From Nyssa sinensis (lineage: Eukaryota > Streptophyta > Magnoliopsida > Cornales > Nyssaceae), in assembly GCA_008638375.1 (NCBI GenBank), contig CM018031.1:3261001-3325000 (forward strand): DNA of 64,000 nucleotides, given 5' to 3'. Each line of letters starts with the position of its first letter. The first letter of the stretch is position 1. Under the pieces are notes generated by a model. That model saw only the letters and a program-made list of their open reading frames with translations, had not been told where the DNA came from and ran no database searches. The translations under genes and the position numbers were made by a program. Positions 11,845 through 23,010 of this stretch are shown piece by piece.

Positions 11845-13775
11845 CAAAAAATCTTTATATTGATATTCAACAAATGACCTTTTTGAAATTTCATTTATTT
11901 TTTTCTTTTTAAAAAGCACGAAAATAATTAACACAAAATTAATTTTAAAAGTTTGGCCAAATAATCAAGCACATTTTCCAAAGTAGCTGTTGCAATTAGG
12001 TCTATTTCTTCTTATGTTCCACTTAAGTCAAATGAAATTAAAAGATGGAATTGAAAAAAGAAAGGGAAAATAAAAAAAAGAAAAAGAGAAGGGGCTCTAA
12101 TTTTCACAAGAAGTTGAAATTCTAAAAATTTTAACAAGACTATTTAATATACGAACATATCGAATAGTATGACTTATGTGTCACTAAAAGCCTTTATTTA
12201 TTTTTGAAAAATCCTCCCTGCTTTTTCCAGTTTTTAACTTTAAAAAAAAATGTTAAACATCGAAGTTTCTCACTCCTAAACACAAAGTGATGGGACTCAC
12301 TATAATAAATGCATGTAAATCTTATTACCTTGTCTCTTGGAGTGAAAAAAATATAGTAAGAAAATTTATTATGTATAACATTACTCTTTTTTTAAAGACC
12401 TATTATAAAGCGGAGTTGATTTAAATGAACCTGTATATATGCTAATACCATAGAATCAATCCAGGCAACACATTCAAATATATAAAAAAATATCATTTTA
12501 TATATCATTGTCGAACAATAATATTCAAAATACAAATAAAAAAAACATTAATAATTAGTTTCTCCAAATAAATTTGTCCAAGTACAAAAAATGAATTATA
12601 GTCACTGAAAATCTGCCAAAGTCATAGGAGATGCGTCTGACGAATTTGAAATAGAGATAAAAAAAGGAAAGATAATAGTCAAGATAATATTCATGAACAT
12701 ATAATAAAAAAAATTTAGTTTACATATAATCTTGTATAAGTTGCAAACCGAGAGTCCTCCTTTGATTCCTTAAGTTTATTCACAAATGAGGTATTGGGTC
12801 ACTTTCAGGCATTTGAAACATCCTGGACAATTTTCGCCTCCCAAACTTTGGTTGTTTTGAAAGTTAAGTTTCTAAAATCTTACTTTCTTGTATAAGTTGC
12901 AAATCAGGAGTCCTATTTTGGTTCTGTAAATTTGTAAAAGTTTATTTAGTCACTTGTGAGATGTTCGTATTAGTTTCAGGGCATTTAGAACATCATCAGA
13001 CCTAGCTGGAGGACGGCCCTTCTTCTAGCTCAACATAAATTGCTTGAATTTCTACAAGTTTCATGTGTTGGATTTATAAGATTTAGCTTAATCTAGAACT
13101 TTATACTAGTTGGACATCCTTGGACTAGTAGTTTCATGAGGTTAACTTGGATATTAATAAGACAAAACAGAGAAGAAATTTCTTTATTTTGCAAATAGAC
13201 TCAAATGATGTCTCAAAACCACATGATTATATATAGCTTGTGCAAAGATATACTCAAGGTTCAAGGAATTCCAAAATTAATTTCTTTTGAAGGGGGGAAC
13301 TGGAGACACAATCATATTTTGGTTAAACAAGTGTGGTTATAGACTTGAACCATATATTGACCTGGAAACCAAAAAAATGGTAGAAAGAAAAATTCCCCTG
13401 GTTCCTTTTCATAATATGAAACAACAAGTATAGTGAACAATAATACAAATAGAATAAGAGGGGATCTGAAGTGGGAATAAAAGGAAAGAAAATTTCTCTC
13501 TTGTTCTGAAATACTTTTGTCATATCTAACCCACCTTATTGTTTATTGCATTTTGAAGATTTTTATCTACCACTCTCCAAAGTAATTGCTAATTATGGGA
13601 GCATTTTCATTACATTAATAACAAATAAAGAGACAACTTGAAACACCACAATGTTTGTCTACCTGCTGCTTAATTCTTTTAACCTAAGAGATGCTAAAAG
13701 AAAATGTCAAACTCCACCATTGTTTAAAGATCATGTATTAATTAAACTTGGTCACAAGACATAACTAGAAAATAC
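11845..13775. repeat. Tandem duplication unit 2 (about 1.9 kb)
   Basis: Matches unit 1 in the same block order. It also has an internal duplication of about 156 bp: the 'taagttgcaaa..gagtcct' block occurs at 12,736 and 12,892. Weakly open minus-strand frames in both units do not match a family I know. An origin from a decayed gene cannot be excluded. Confidence 0.7.
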
Positions 13776-13779
13776 TTAT

Positions 13780-15090
13780 ACAATTAACTGCTGATAGCAA
13801 ACATCCAAAATATTTCAATAACTCATAATATTTAATTAATAGTATCCCAAATACATTAAATTAAGAAAGTTCTCAGTTCTCACACAATGCCATGCCAGCA
13901 AGTTACAGTCACTATCTCTGTTCCAAACTTATTCATAAAACTTAAACAAACATGTTGAATCTGATAATAGCTGAAAAGAGTTGTAGCCGAGCATGTCTAA
14001 ACATGCAGCACTGCATTATTAACTCAAAATTCAGGTGAGAAGACATTCAAGAATAACTTCTATTATTTGCCAAAGAATTAAAATAATTAAAGATAATATG
14101 TAGTTGATTCATTGTATAAACTTGAAACTAATATTCTAGGGTAAATTACATTTTTCACCATTGTAGTTTGATCCCAATTTCAATTTAGTCCCTATTCTTA
14201 TGTTGCAATGTTTACCTCACAGTTTTAGCCACTTTCCAATTTAATCCTTCTGTCACTCCAGGCCGTTTATTATGGACAAAAAAAAAGAACATGTGCATAG
14301 CACATGACTAGCTAAGGGCAGATTTGTAACTTTAAAGCTATTTCCCTCCAAAACCACATTATAGAAAACGATCCCTGAGCTAAAATTTGTCCTCTAATTG
14401 CAAATCACACTATTTTGAAGAGAAAATTGGTAGAGACAAGGTGCGTTGGGTTGATCATATTTTGAAGAATAAAACTGAGGCAAAGATCTTCTATGGGTCG
14501 CGGTATAATAGTATGTTTGATAATGTTGTTGAAATGGGGATTTGTTGAAATACTTTCTATTTATTTCGATGTGTTTGAATGGAGATTTCCCTATGAATAT
14601 CATATTCAATGGGTCAGTTAGATGTCAATGTATTTTTGAAAAACACACTTTTCATGTCTCTTTGAAAGGGACATTGGGTCCCATTCATTGGTCTACATTA
14701 TTTAGTTTACAATTGTTTTGTTTTACATTGTTTAATTGGTTATTTGGTTAGTGAGTCGGTGGCTTTATAGACATTGTGGTCGCATTCGATGTGCTTTTTG
14801 GTCCCATTCTTTTCATGCATGCTACAAATGGATTTGTTTATTGCAAATGAGAGTTGTTTTGACTGTATTTGGTTAATGCCTTCTATTGTTATTGCAGATT
14901 ATGATGATTTAATTAGCATGGAGTTCCATCATCGGAGACAATTTAGTTACATACCACAGAATGATATGTGACAGTGACAGTGATTTGACAATTTATTTCA
15001 AATGTAACCCACCTTAAAACACCCCCTGAATTGCTAGGTTCACATAACTACAACATAAATATAAATAATAAAAAAATGAAAAATTAAATA
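13780..15090. other. Intergenic, repeat-derived
   Basis: At about 14,140-14,270 the sequence reads 'GGGTAAATTACATTTTTCACC' followed by phrases like 'CAATTTAGTCCCT', a wording typical of plant Mutator-like or MITE termini. The stretch 14,390-14,990 has short open frames without recognisable similarity. Confidence 0.45.
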
Positions 15091-15099
15091 AGAGGATGG

Positions 15100-15378
15100 A
15101 AGTTTAACCATTTCAATATCTGCAGTTCCTAGGGAAAACAAACTTATATATCTATTCCAATGATAGCAGAAGAGGCATTACACATCATATTAATGCATAA
15201 TCTAGTATTAATCTTACTTAAGAGACTTTGCAAACCAGTCCAACATATCCCGATGGGCCTCTCCAGCACACCTCTGACTTCACAGAAGCTTCATCTTCAT
15301 CCTTGTACCTACCATTTGCAACCCCCGGAATATCTTTACAAATCCATCAACCTGCCAATAATAGACATCATCGTTACT
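15100..15378 (-). pseudogene. Terminal-exon relic of a DLH-family gene
   Basis: The minus strand matches the last exon, the 3' flank and the start of intron 6 of DLH gene A (19,826-20,095). Shared features are the 3' flank near 'cagttcctaggg', the 'CTTAAGTAAG' stop region (about 15,215), 'GAGGCCCATCGGGATATGTT' and the 'GGATTTGTAAAGATATT' start of the exon. A missing T in the ATATTTCCGGGG equivalent shifts the frame, the codons before the TVRHK equivalent are deleted, and extra bases sit before the TGTGCTGGAGAG equivalent. The upstream exons are missing. It sits just downstream of the F-box gene, so F-box transcripts may run into it and use its old poly(A) region (inference). Confidence 0.85.
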
Positions 15379-15450
15379 ACTTTTTTGTTATACTAAATAC
15401 ACTCGCGAAAATGAATAGTAAATAAAGAGCAAATAGGAAAGGATAAAACA

Positions 15451-16557
15451 TTAGATTATATTTCTTACAATGTATTCCAATGGTATCTTAGGCTTCGGTG
15501 AAACCAAGCTTTCCACATATGTAGCCACATCAGCCCGGCGGTAATCAATTAATGAAGTTGCAAAAATCCTATGCGACCCTTCTTTAGGATTGTAAGCAAG
15601 AATTTTATTACTGAATGCGTGGACTATTAGCATTAAAATTTCACCATCCCTTGTAAAACACAATGGCTCTAATCTTTCCCAAGGAGGGTATAATTTCAAA
15701 TTTGATATGAAGAACATAGTAGTCCAAGACTCCTTCACTCCATATTCCCTCATTGCCAATACCTCAATATAATTGTTCTCATTGTCCCACCGAACCATAC
15801 AAAGGCATCCACCCAAAACCCCCAAACCAAATATCAAATTTTCGCCCCTATGTGGAATGGGCAGCTCCTTGAATTCATCCTTCAGTGGATCAAAATAAAT
15901 GATTAGATTGGATGCAGAGAAATTAGTGTCGGACTTGGATATTGACCAATGCAGTTGTCCGTTCACTACAGGTCCCCGATGTACTGAACGTGTATTATAA
16001 GGGAAGTGAATCCTTCGCAGAACGTTGATTTTAAAGCTGCCAACCAGTACAAATATACCACCATCGTCTACAGCCCGACCCCCTGGATATGCAATTCCAA
16101 TTACCGCCTTGTAATCATCGGTGGAGGAGTCATAACAAAGTCCAGTCGTGATTCGATAAGGCATACTAATCAAAAAGTGATGGTACGCTAGCATCTTCCT
16201 GTAGTAGCCAGTTGATGGATTCCACAAGAACAAATCCCGACCACTTAATACAAGCAAGAAACCGTTACACGAACCCCAGATGGAAATCGAAGATGACTTT
16301 TCCTTCCATGGAGTACGAAGCTCTTTTACAGAAGCGTTGTCGTCCATGGAGTGCAAGCTGAAAGACCTTTGAGTGAATTTTGACCACGACCAAACAACGA
16401 CTCCGTCTCTTTCACTTGAAAGACAGAATTTGGGATCAGATAACAGAGAAAACCATGTCTTGCAAACGCTCTTAAATCGGTGGAGAGATTTGATGGGTAG
16501 TCTCGACAGTATTTGGGAAACAATGTCCACTGGGATAGGCTGCAACCGAGATTCCAT
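15451..16557 (-). CDS. F-box protein with F-box-associated domain, single exon, 368 aa
   Basis: Probable substrate receptor of an SCF (Skp1-Cullin-F-box) ubiquitin ligase. The N-terminal F-box (about residues 6-46) shows IPVDIVSQILSRLPIKSLHR, then VCKTWFSLLSDPKF, which fits the LP..l...IL.RLP.KSL.R...VCK.W..L..DP.F pattern. An F-box-associated beta-propeller-like domain follows, with GSCNGFLL, then FLWNPSTGYYRK near residues 95-120. The substrate cannot be read from sequence. This family (CPR1/At3g23880-like) is very large in plants. I start at the ATG at 16,557; the frame is open a few codons further up, but position 16,575 is TTG, not ATG. There is no intron. The DLH relic lies 70-350 bp downstream, and an E2F-like site lies about 20 bp before the ATG. 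Confidence 0.9.
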   Translation of the reverse strand: MESRLQPIPVDIVSQILSRLPIKSLHRFKSVCKTWFSLLSDPKFCLSSERDGVVVWSWSKFTQRSFSLHSMDDNASVKELRTPWKEKSSSISIWGSCNGFLLVLSGRDLFLWNPSTGYYRKMLAYHHFLISMPYRITTGLCYDSSTDDYKAVIGIAYPGGRAVDDGGIFVLVGSFKINVLRRIHFPYNTRSVHRGPVVNGQLHWSISKSDTNFSASNLIIYFDPLKDEFKELPIPHRGENLIFGLGVLGGCLCMVRWDNENNYIEVLAMREYGVKESWTTMFFISNLKLYPPWERLEPLCFTRDGEILMLIVHAFSNKILAYNPKEGSHRIFATSLIDYRRADVATYVESLVSPKPKIPLEYIVRNII

Positions 16558-16576
16558 TGATTTAATTTTCTTCAAC

Positions 16577-16589
16577 TTTCGCGGGAAAA
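16577..16589. promoter_or_regulatory. E2F-like site next to the F-box gene start
   Basis: TTTCGCGGGAAAA on the plus strand is TTTTCCCGCGAAA on the minus (gene) strand. It contains the canonical TTTCCCGC E2F core and is almost a two-sided palindrome. It lies 20-32 bp upstream of the F-box ATG, so it is either in the 5' UTR or at the transcription start. Confidence 0.5.
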
Positions 16590-16599
16590 CAGCTTGAGA

Positions 16600-16780
16600 G
16601 CTGTCTCTTTTTTTGTACTTATTTTTCTACTAGGGTTTCATGATTTTACCTTTAAAACTTAAATAGACGAAGAAGGGTAGTAGTGGTTGTTTTCTTGAAC
16701 TCAAAACAACTATCTCTTTTATAATTATTAAAAAAAATTAATAAAAAATATTTTTCTGTATTATAAAAAAATTATAATTT

Positions 16781-16838
<58 letters not shown>

Positions 16839-19825
16839 TAACGTTGCCTAGTACGGGTGTTAAAAAAATATATAAATATGATAAATTTTAATTAAAATAA
16901 ATAATGCAAAATCAACATTCAAAACACCATTAATCATGATTTCAATTATTTTTTTACAAAGTCTCATAAATACCAAAAAAAGAATAATAGTTTTTAAAGA
17001 TAAACCCTAGTTTTCAATTACCATACCAATAAAACACCATTAATTTCAGTTAAAAATTATATATATATATATATTACAATTAAGAAAACATATATTTATT
17101 TACAATTATATGTTTACTAATAAGTCCCAAAAATCAACCCATTGTAATATAATTTAAATATATATATATGCACGGTTAAGAGTTTATAATTATAATAAAA
17201 AATAATATAAATAATATTATTATTTATTTATAAACATACCATATCCACTCAATGATTATTACAATTATATATTGCATAATATTATTATTTATTATGTTTT
17301 TAACCCATAAAATATCCTAATATAATAATTTGATACTTGTATATTAGTTAATACTTTATCCAAATTAGAATTTCAACATTGCTAACATGCAACCTCCAAT
17401 GTAGGCCAAAATCTTTAAATTTTCTTAATTTTTATTAAATATAAATCACACTTGAGAGAGGAGATGAGAATAAGTGAAACATGATCATTTGGTTGTGTCA
17501 TGTAGGACTCAAAATTTAAGGAAAAAGAATAAGGATGCTAAATGAATACATATTGATATAGATAGATAATATAGAATAAATAAATATAGATATATTAATT
17601 TATGTAAAAAAAAATAGTTATATCACTTTTAACTTTTGATAGTAATACTTTTTGCGATCATAATTAAAGTAGTATTGCTAAAAAAATTTGCCAAAATAAA
17701 TATATTTAAATAATGGCAATAATGTAAAGCCTAAATGGAACCAACTATATTGAATAAAGTCCTAATTTTATTTCTAAATTTTTTATTTAAGAAAAAAAAC
17801 AAATACATTTTGATTGTATATTTTTTTTGCTTACTTTTGTTATATTGACACTTTAGTTATAATCACAATCGATATTAATGTCGTGTTTTAAATCATTGGA
17901 CATCAAAGTAAAATTAAGTCAATTTACATGACATGAAAGTTAATTTTTTTTTAATTCAATAATAAAATCTAAATTATTTTTTCCTTAATTCATTAATAAA
18001 ATCTAAAGAATACTACTTCAGATTTATGTTAAAAAATGAAGTTATTCAATTATTGTTTTCAAGAGATCCCTTGAAATATCACATGTCTTCACTAGCATGC
18101 TTTCTGAAAATTTAAACATTTGGGACTTTTTGCCGTTTCTTTTTACTTCTTGAAAAAATAACTTCTGATATAAAGAAGGAAAAAATAAATATTTTCTCCC
18201 AAAAATCAAATATTTTAGTGATTTTGAAAACAAAAGTTCAACTATCCAGAAATATGGTCGAATGTAAAAACATTGAAGATAAAATCCAAACGTTTCGAAT
18301 TCGAGTTCTTTTTATCGATTTATCAAAAAAGAAAATAAAATTTTAAATATAAAGTCTGATACGCGTAAACTGATTCAAAATATCACTTAACGGTTTATTA
18401 AAAAAAACAAAGTTCAAATGTAAAACAAAAACACATGATTTGGCTGAGAACTCATCCAAGTGATTGATGTCCAACATCAAACTGTTTGATAAACTTCAAC
18501 AATATTTATATTTTAGTTTCCTTTATATGATATCCTGATAAACTTCAACAAAATTTATGTTTTTTTTTTTTCTTCTATATGATCTCCTGCAAAGGGTATT
18601 ATTCAGAACAGAGAATACAGAGATGAGGGCAGGGGAAGAAAAAAAAAAGAGAAGAGAGAGAACATGTAGAGAGTAACTATATCTGTCTTCTTGTTATTGA
18701 TTCACAGTTACATGTGTGCTGTGGTTATCCGCATGATTCAATTTGATTGGCTCAGGAGAGAAAGGCAAGAAAAATAAAAATAACGCCACATCAGCATTAT
18801 ATTTTATGGTAAATAATTAATAATTATATCACTTAATAATTAATATTTTCTTAAAAAATCATAATATTAGTTATTAAAAAAATAAATTAATTATAAATGT
18901 ATTTATACATATCCTATTTATGATATATCTGAATAATTTTATTTGTAAAAATAATGAAATAGATAATTTATCATTTAAAAAAATTATTGAAAAAAACAAC
19001 TAATAATCAAAATTGAAGAGCAATAAAAATATAAACCAAATTATACCACCTGGTAAGCCATATTCATTTGATTCATTATGTCAAAAAAAGAATTAAATAG
19101 TTTCAACTTTTTATTATTGTTCAAAGATTCAAAAAGTATTTAATCACTCTTCTTTTTTTTTACAATTGTTTAGTTTAGTAGTATTTACAATAAAGTATCA
19201 AATAATTAATATTGATAAAAAAAACTAAGCAAACCAAAAAAAGATAAATTTTGCATTCAAAAATAAAATAAAATTTACACACTTACGTATGTGTGTGTAT
19301 TTATATATGACCACAAAAAATAAAAACAGGGAAGAAGAGGATAACAAATAATAAATAAAAATAGAAAACATATTTAAAACATGTTTCAAGCGTGTCTAAG
19401 ACATGTCTAAAATTCAAGAAAAAAATTAGACACTCTTATCTGACATGAGTTCAAGACATGTATGAACGTGTGTTCGATGCAAAACATGAGCTAAAAAGCT
19501 TCAAGGAATGCAGCAGGAGACAAATAGGCAAGACAAAAAAAATTGGGCCCCAAAAAGCTAGGCATTAGGGTGTTCTTTTTGAGCCTTGCCTCCATACACC
19601 TAATATACTGGAACCATTCCAACCTTACGATTCATGCAAAAACAGTATCATTTCTTTTCTGCGTATTGTTACTTAGAATCTTTCTTCCAAATCAAATTCT
19701 GCTACTCACTCTTTTATCATCTTGAAAACCAAACTAGGAATCAAGACTGAGAATTAAATACATAAGCAATTCTAGCCTTCAAAAGTTTCAAATTCATCAA
19801 GGCAAACAGCAAGTCCCAATAAGTT
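16600..19825. other. Intergenic, very AT-rich, no gene recognised
   Basis: Long poly-A/T and AT-dinucleotide stretches, including an (AC)n(AT)n tract. The open frames are short and low-complexity. The F-box promoter occupies the left edge and the DLH A 3' flank begins at the right edge. Confidence 0.6.
16781..16834. repeat. Compound (AC)n(AT)n microsatellite
   Basis: About 11 AC units are followed by about 16 AT units. Confidence 0.9.
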
Positions 19826-19928
19826 CAACCATTTCAATAATTGTAGTTCCTAGGGATCACACACTTATTGATTTCTTACAATGATAGCAGAGGAGGTATT
19901 ACACATCAAATTACTGCATAAATTAATC

Positions 19929-22900
19929 TTACTTAAGATACTTGGCAAACCAACCCAACATATCCTGGTGGGCCTCTCCAGCACACTTCACAGCCACTTC
20001 ATCTTCATCCTTGTGCCTGACAGTCCAACCATGTGCAACCCCCGGAAATATCTTCACAAAGCCATCCACCTGCAAAGAATAGACATCATTAAATATTTTT
20101 TTTGAGTGTTGGAATTTTTTTTTTTTTTTTTTGTTGGGGGGGGGGGGGGGGGGGGGGAAGAAGGGTTAGAGGCTATTTCTGTGACTCGAACCCGTGACCT
20201 TCAAGTCATAATGGAATAACTTTACCGTTGCGCCAAAGCCGGCCCTCTTTCATCAATATTCTAACAGTGGATCACTAAAATACAGATGGGGAAATCCATA
20301 ATAACAGTTTTAAGTGTAGGACAATATCATCATCCATGGATTTTTTGTTCTTGTAGCTTGCTCCAAATTGAAGTTCCAACAACCATGGTGAATCAAGGGG
20401 TGTGTGTGGAGTCATCAGGCCCCATAACACCATCTATGCATTATTTTGTTCTCGTAGGTTGCTCCAAATTGAAGTTCCAACTACATGGTGATCAAGGGGT
20501 GTGTATGGAGTTCATTTGGCCTTGAAGTTCATTCTGCCACTAATTTATTGCAAATTGACAATATATCAATCACATCTAACTTATTTTTTAAGAGCATGTC
20601 TGGATTCATCTCGTATTGAAAAGAAACCACACAGGTAAATTTTGAAAGGTTTTTCTGCCATCATTATTTATTTGTATATTTCTGAACAAAATAAAACATG
20701 AAAAACCCAAAAAAACAAAAAGAGTCATCTTAAAAGAGTAAACTAAAAAAAATTCTAAATTATCAAAGTAGTAGAGCTTGCGAAAATCAAGCACAAGTAA
20801 ACACACCACTTTCCAACTTCCAAAGCCAATTATGTTTTGGGAGATATATGAACAGAAAATGCATTTGGAACAACACTATATGAAAAAACTTCCAAAGTCA
20901 ATTTTGTTTTGGGAGTTATGTGAACAGAAAATGTATTTGAAACAACGATATATGAAAATAAAAACATTAACTTCTTGTCTGTTTTTTTTTTTATTTGAAT
21001 ATATTTTTACTGATCAAGAAAAGAAAAGATGGTTCCACTTATAAAGGCAGTATATGACCAGTAAAAACTGAGACTTGGGTTATGAAAATATACAAATATA
21101 CAGAGAGTGTTATATGGATTACTGAATTTCTTAGAATTTCGTACCTGGGGCTTAGCATTTAAGACACCCTCAAATTGTTTCAAAAGTTCCGGTGGAGAAA
21201 ATTTGTCAATTTCAGCTCCCAATATTGACATTGGAACCTTTACCCCTGAAAATCATCCTAACTGTTAATGATTTAACTAAAAACCAAATCACTTGTTTCT
21301 GTAGTTTACCCTCCCACTCCAACCCAGAAAATGGAAGTACAAGTCATGTTTCCCACCCCCAAAAAAGAAAATAAATAGATAAATATATAAAAATATGTTT
21401 TAAAAAGAAATTCAAGCAAAATTGCAGAATATTTAGTGAACTACTTCAAGTGCCTAGTTAAATACTAGGTCTAACAGAAGGGAACAAGAAAATAATTTTG
21501 GGAATGGTTCAGTAATGGAATTCGTACCCTGGATATCTTCTACAGTGACAAATGAAGGATGTAACAGCACTGCAGCTTCGATATAAGCATACTTTGATAG
21601 TTCCACGACGACCTTGGCTGATAAGAATTCAAGAAATCAATTGTTAGCCAACAATCATTACAAAAAATACATGAATATCTCATTGGAATTACTGATCACA
21701 AACAATCTAGTTGCAGAAGTGGAATGCAAAATGAAATTGTCTAGATTTGTGATAGTTGTCCAAAAAAATTTCTCACCGCCCCAACAAAAGCCTGCAGCAC
21801 CAATTTTGGATACACCTTTTCTTTTTAGAGCTTCAATTACTGGTTTTGCATCTTCAAATCCTTTATCCTATAAGCAGAATAATAATGTTTCAGATTTAGC
21901 AGTAATTCTGGTCAAAACTGCATTTGGAGTTTGAAAAGCTAATAAATTTGGCCTCCTGATTTCAATCTAGGTCAAAAAAGTGTAGAGGCACAGCTCAGTA
22001 TAGTTCAAGAAAATTTAGGAATACTTCATTGTTTACAACAGAAACAATAAAGGAATAGGTCAGCTGAGTTCACCACATATTTGCATGGCTTTACATGTGA
22101 ATTTCCAGCAGGCCCTAAAGATAAATATGCTCTAAGGGAACCATAATAGTGAAATTAATCTTCATTTAATGATTATTTGCTTCCAGATTTGATCGATAGC
22201 AGCTTATAGGCACGAATTATATAGATGATAATTGATAACTAACCGGTCCATGTTCCTTTAGCCAAACTGCTATAGGCTTCTCAGCATTTTCAGGGTCATA
22301 GGGATCTCCATATAAGAAATCAGGAACCACCACATAGAATCCAGCAGCTGCAACTTTGTCAGCAAGCTTCCTTTATAGTTGAAAATCAAACGTGTAAGAA
22401 AATAAATTGATTGATTTCATTTTACTGTTAAACTACATCATCATGTTAAGAGATTAAGAAATTCAATTGCTACAAGGCCTGGATGAAAACACTAAACTTT
22501 GGGATGTTTGACAAGCTGAGTGCTCAAAGAAAGACCACACTTTTGCCCTTTGACACAAATTTGACAGGATGTTCAAATAATTCAAAAGTGAAATAAGGAT
22601 TCTTTAATTACATTCCCTGAGGATGTTCTGAACAAAATGACACTAATTCAGATGACCTAAGAACAAGTGATAATAAAGAATGAGCATCTTGAATGATGCA
22701 AAGCAGCAACAAAATCTAAACGCTTCACACATTTTCTAATGTCCGCTTCAGACATATTCTAATGTATTATTTTCAAAAAATTCCGACACCAAAATCACCA
22801 ACATGAGGTGTGGGTTCTCAAAAAAAAGTAACCTTTTATCCTTCGTTAAGAGAAATTACTTCATTTCTGAAGCTAGTTTAAAGATAAATTTTGCCATTTT

Positions 22901-22978
22901 AGATGTGTTAGGATATGTAACAAGCAAACACATGCTAAATGGTGATTTGCCTTCTTACATGAAAGTGATTTCACAACC

Positions 22979-23010
<32 letters not shown>

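Noticed and set aside
16558..16575. Upstream extension of the F-box protein (six extra residues)
   Set aside because: The extended start is TTG; the first ATG in frame is at 16,557 and leads straight into the F-box.
20158..20245. Possible tRNA gene on the minus strand
   Set aside because: A and B boxes are present but the sequence does not fold as a tRNA and matches the 5' half of the Au SINE.
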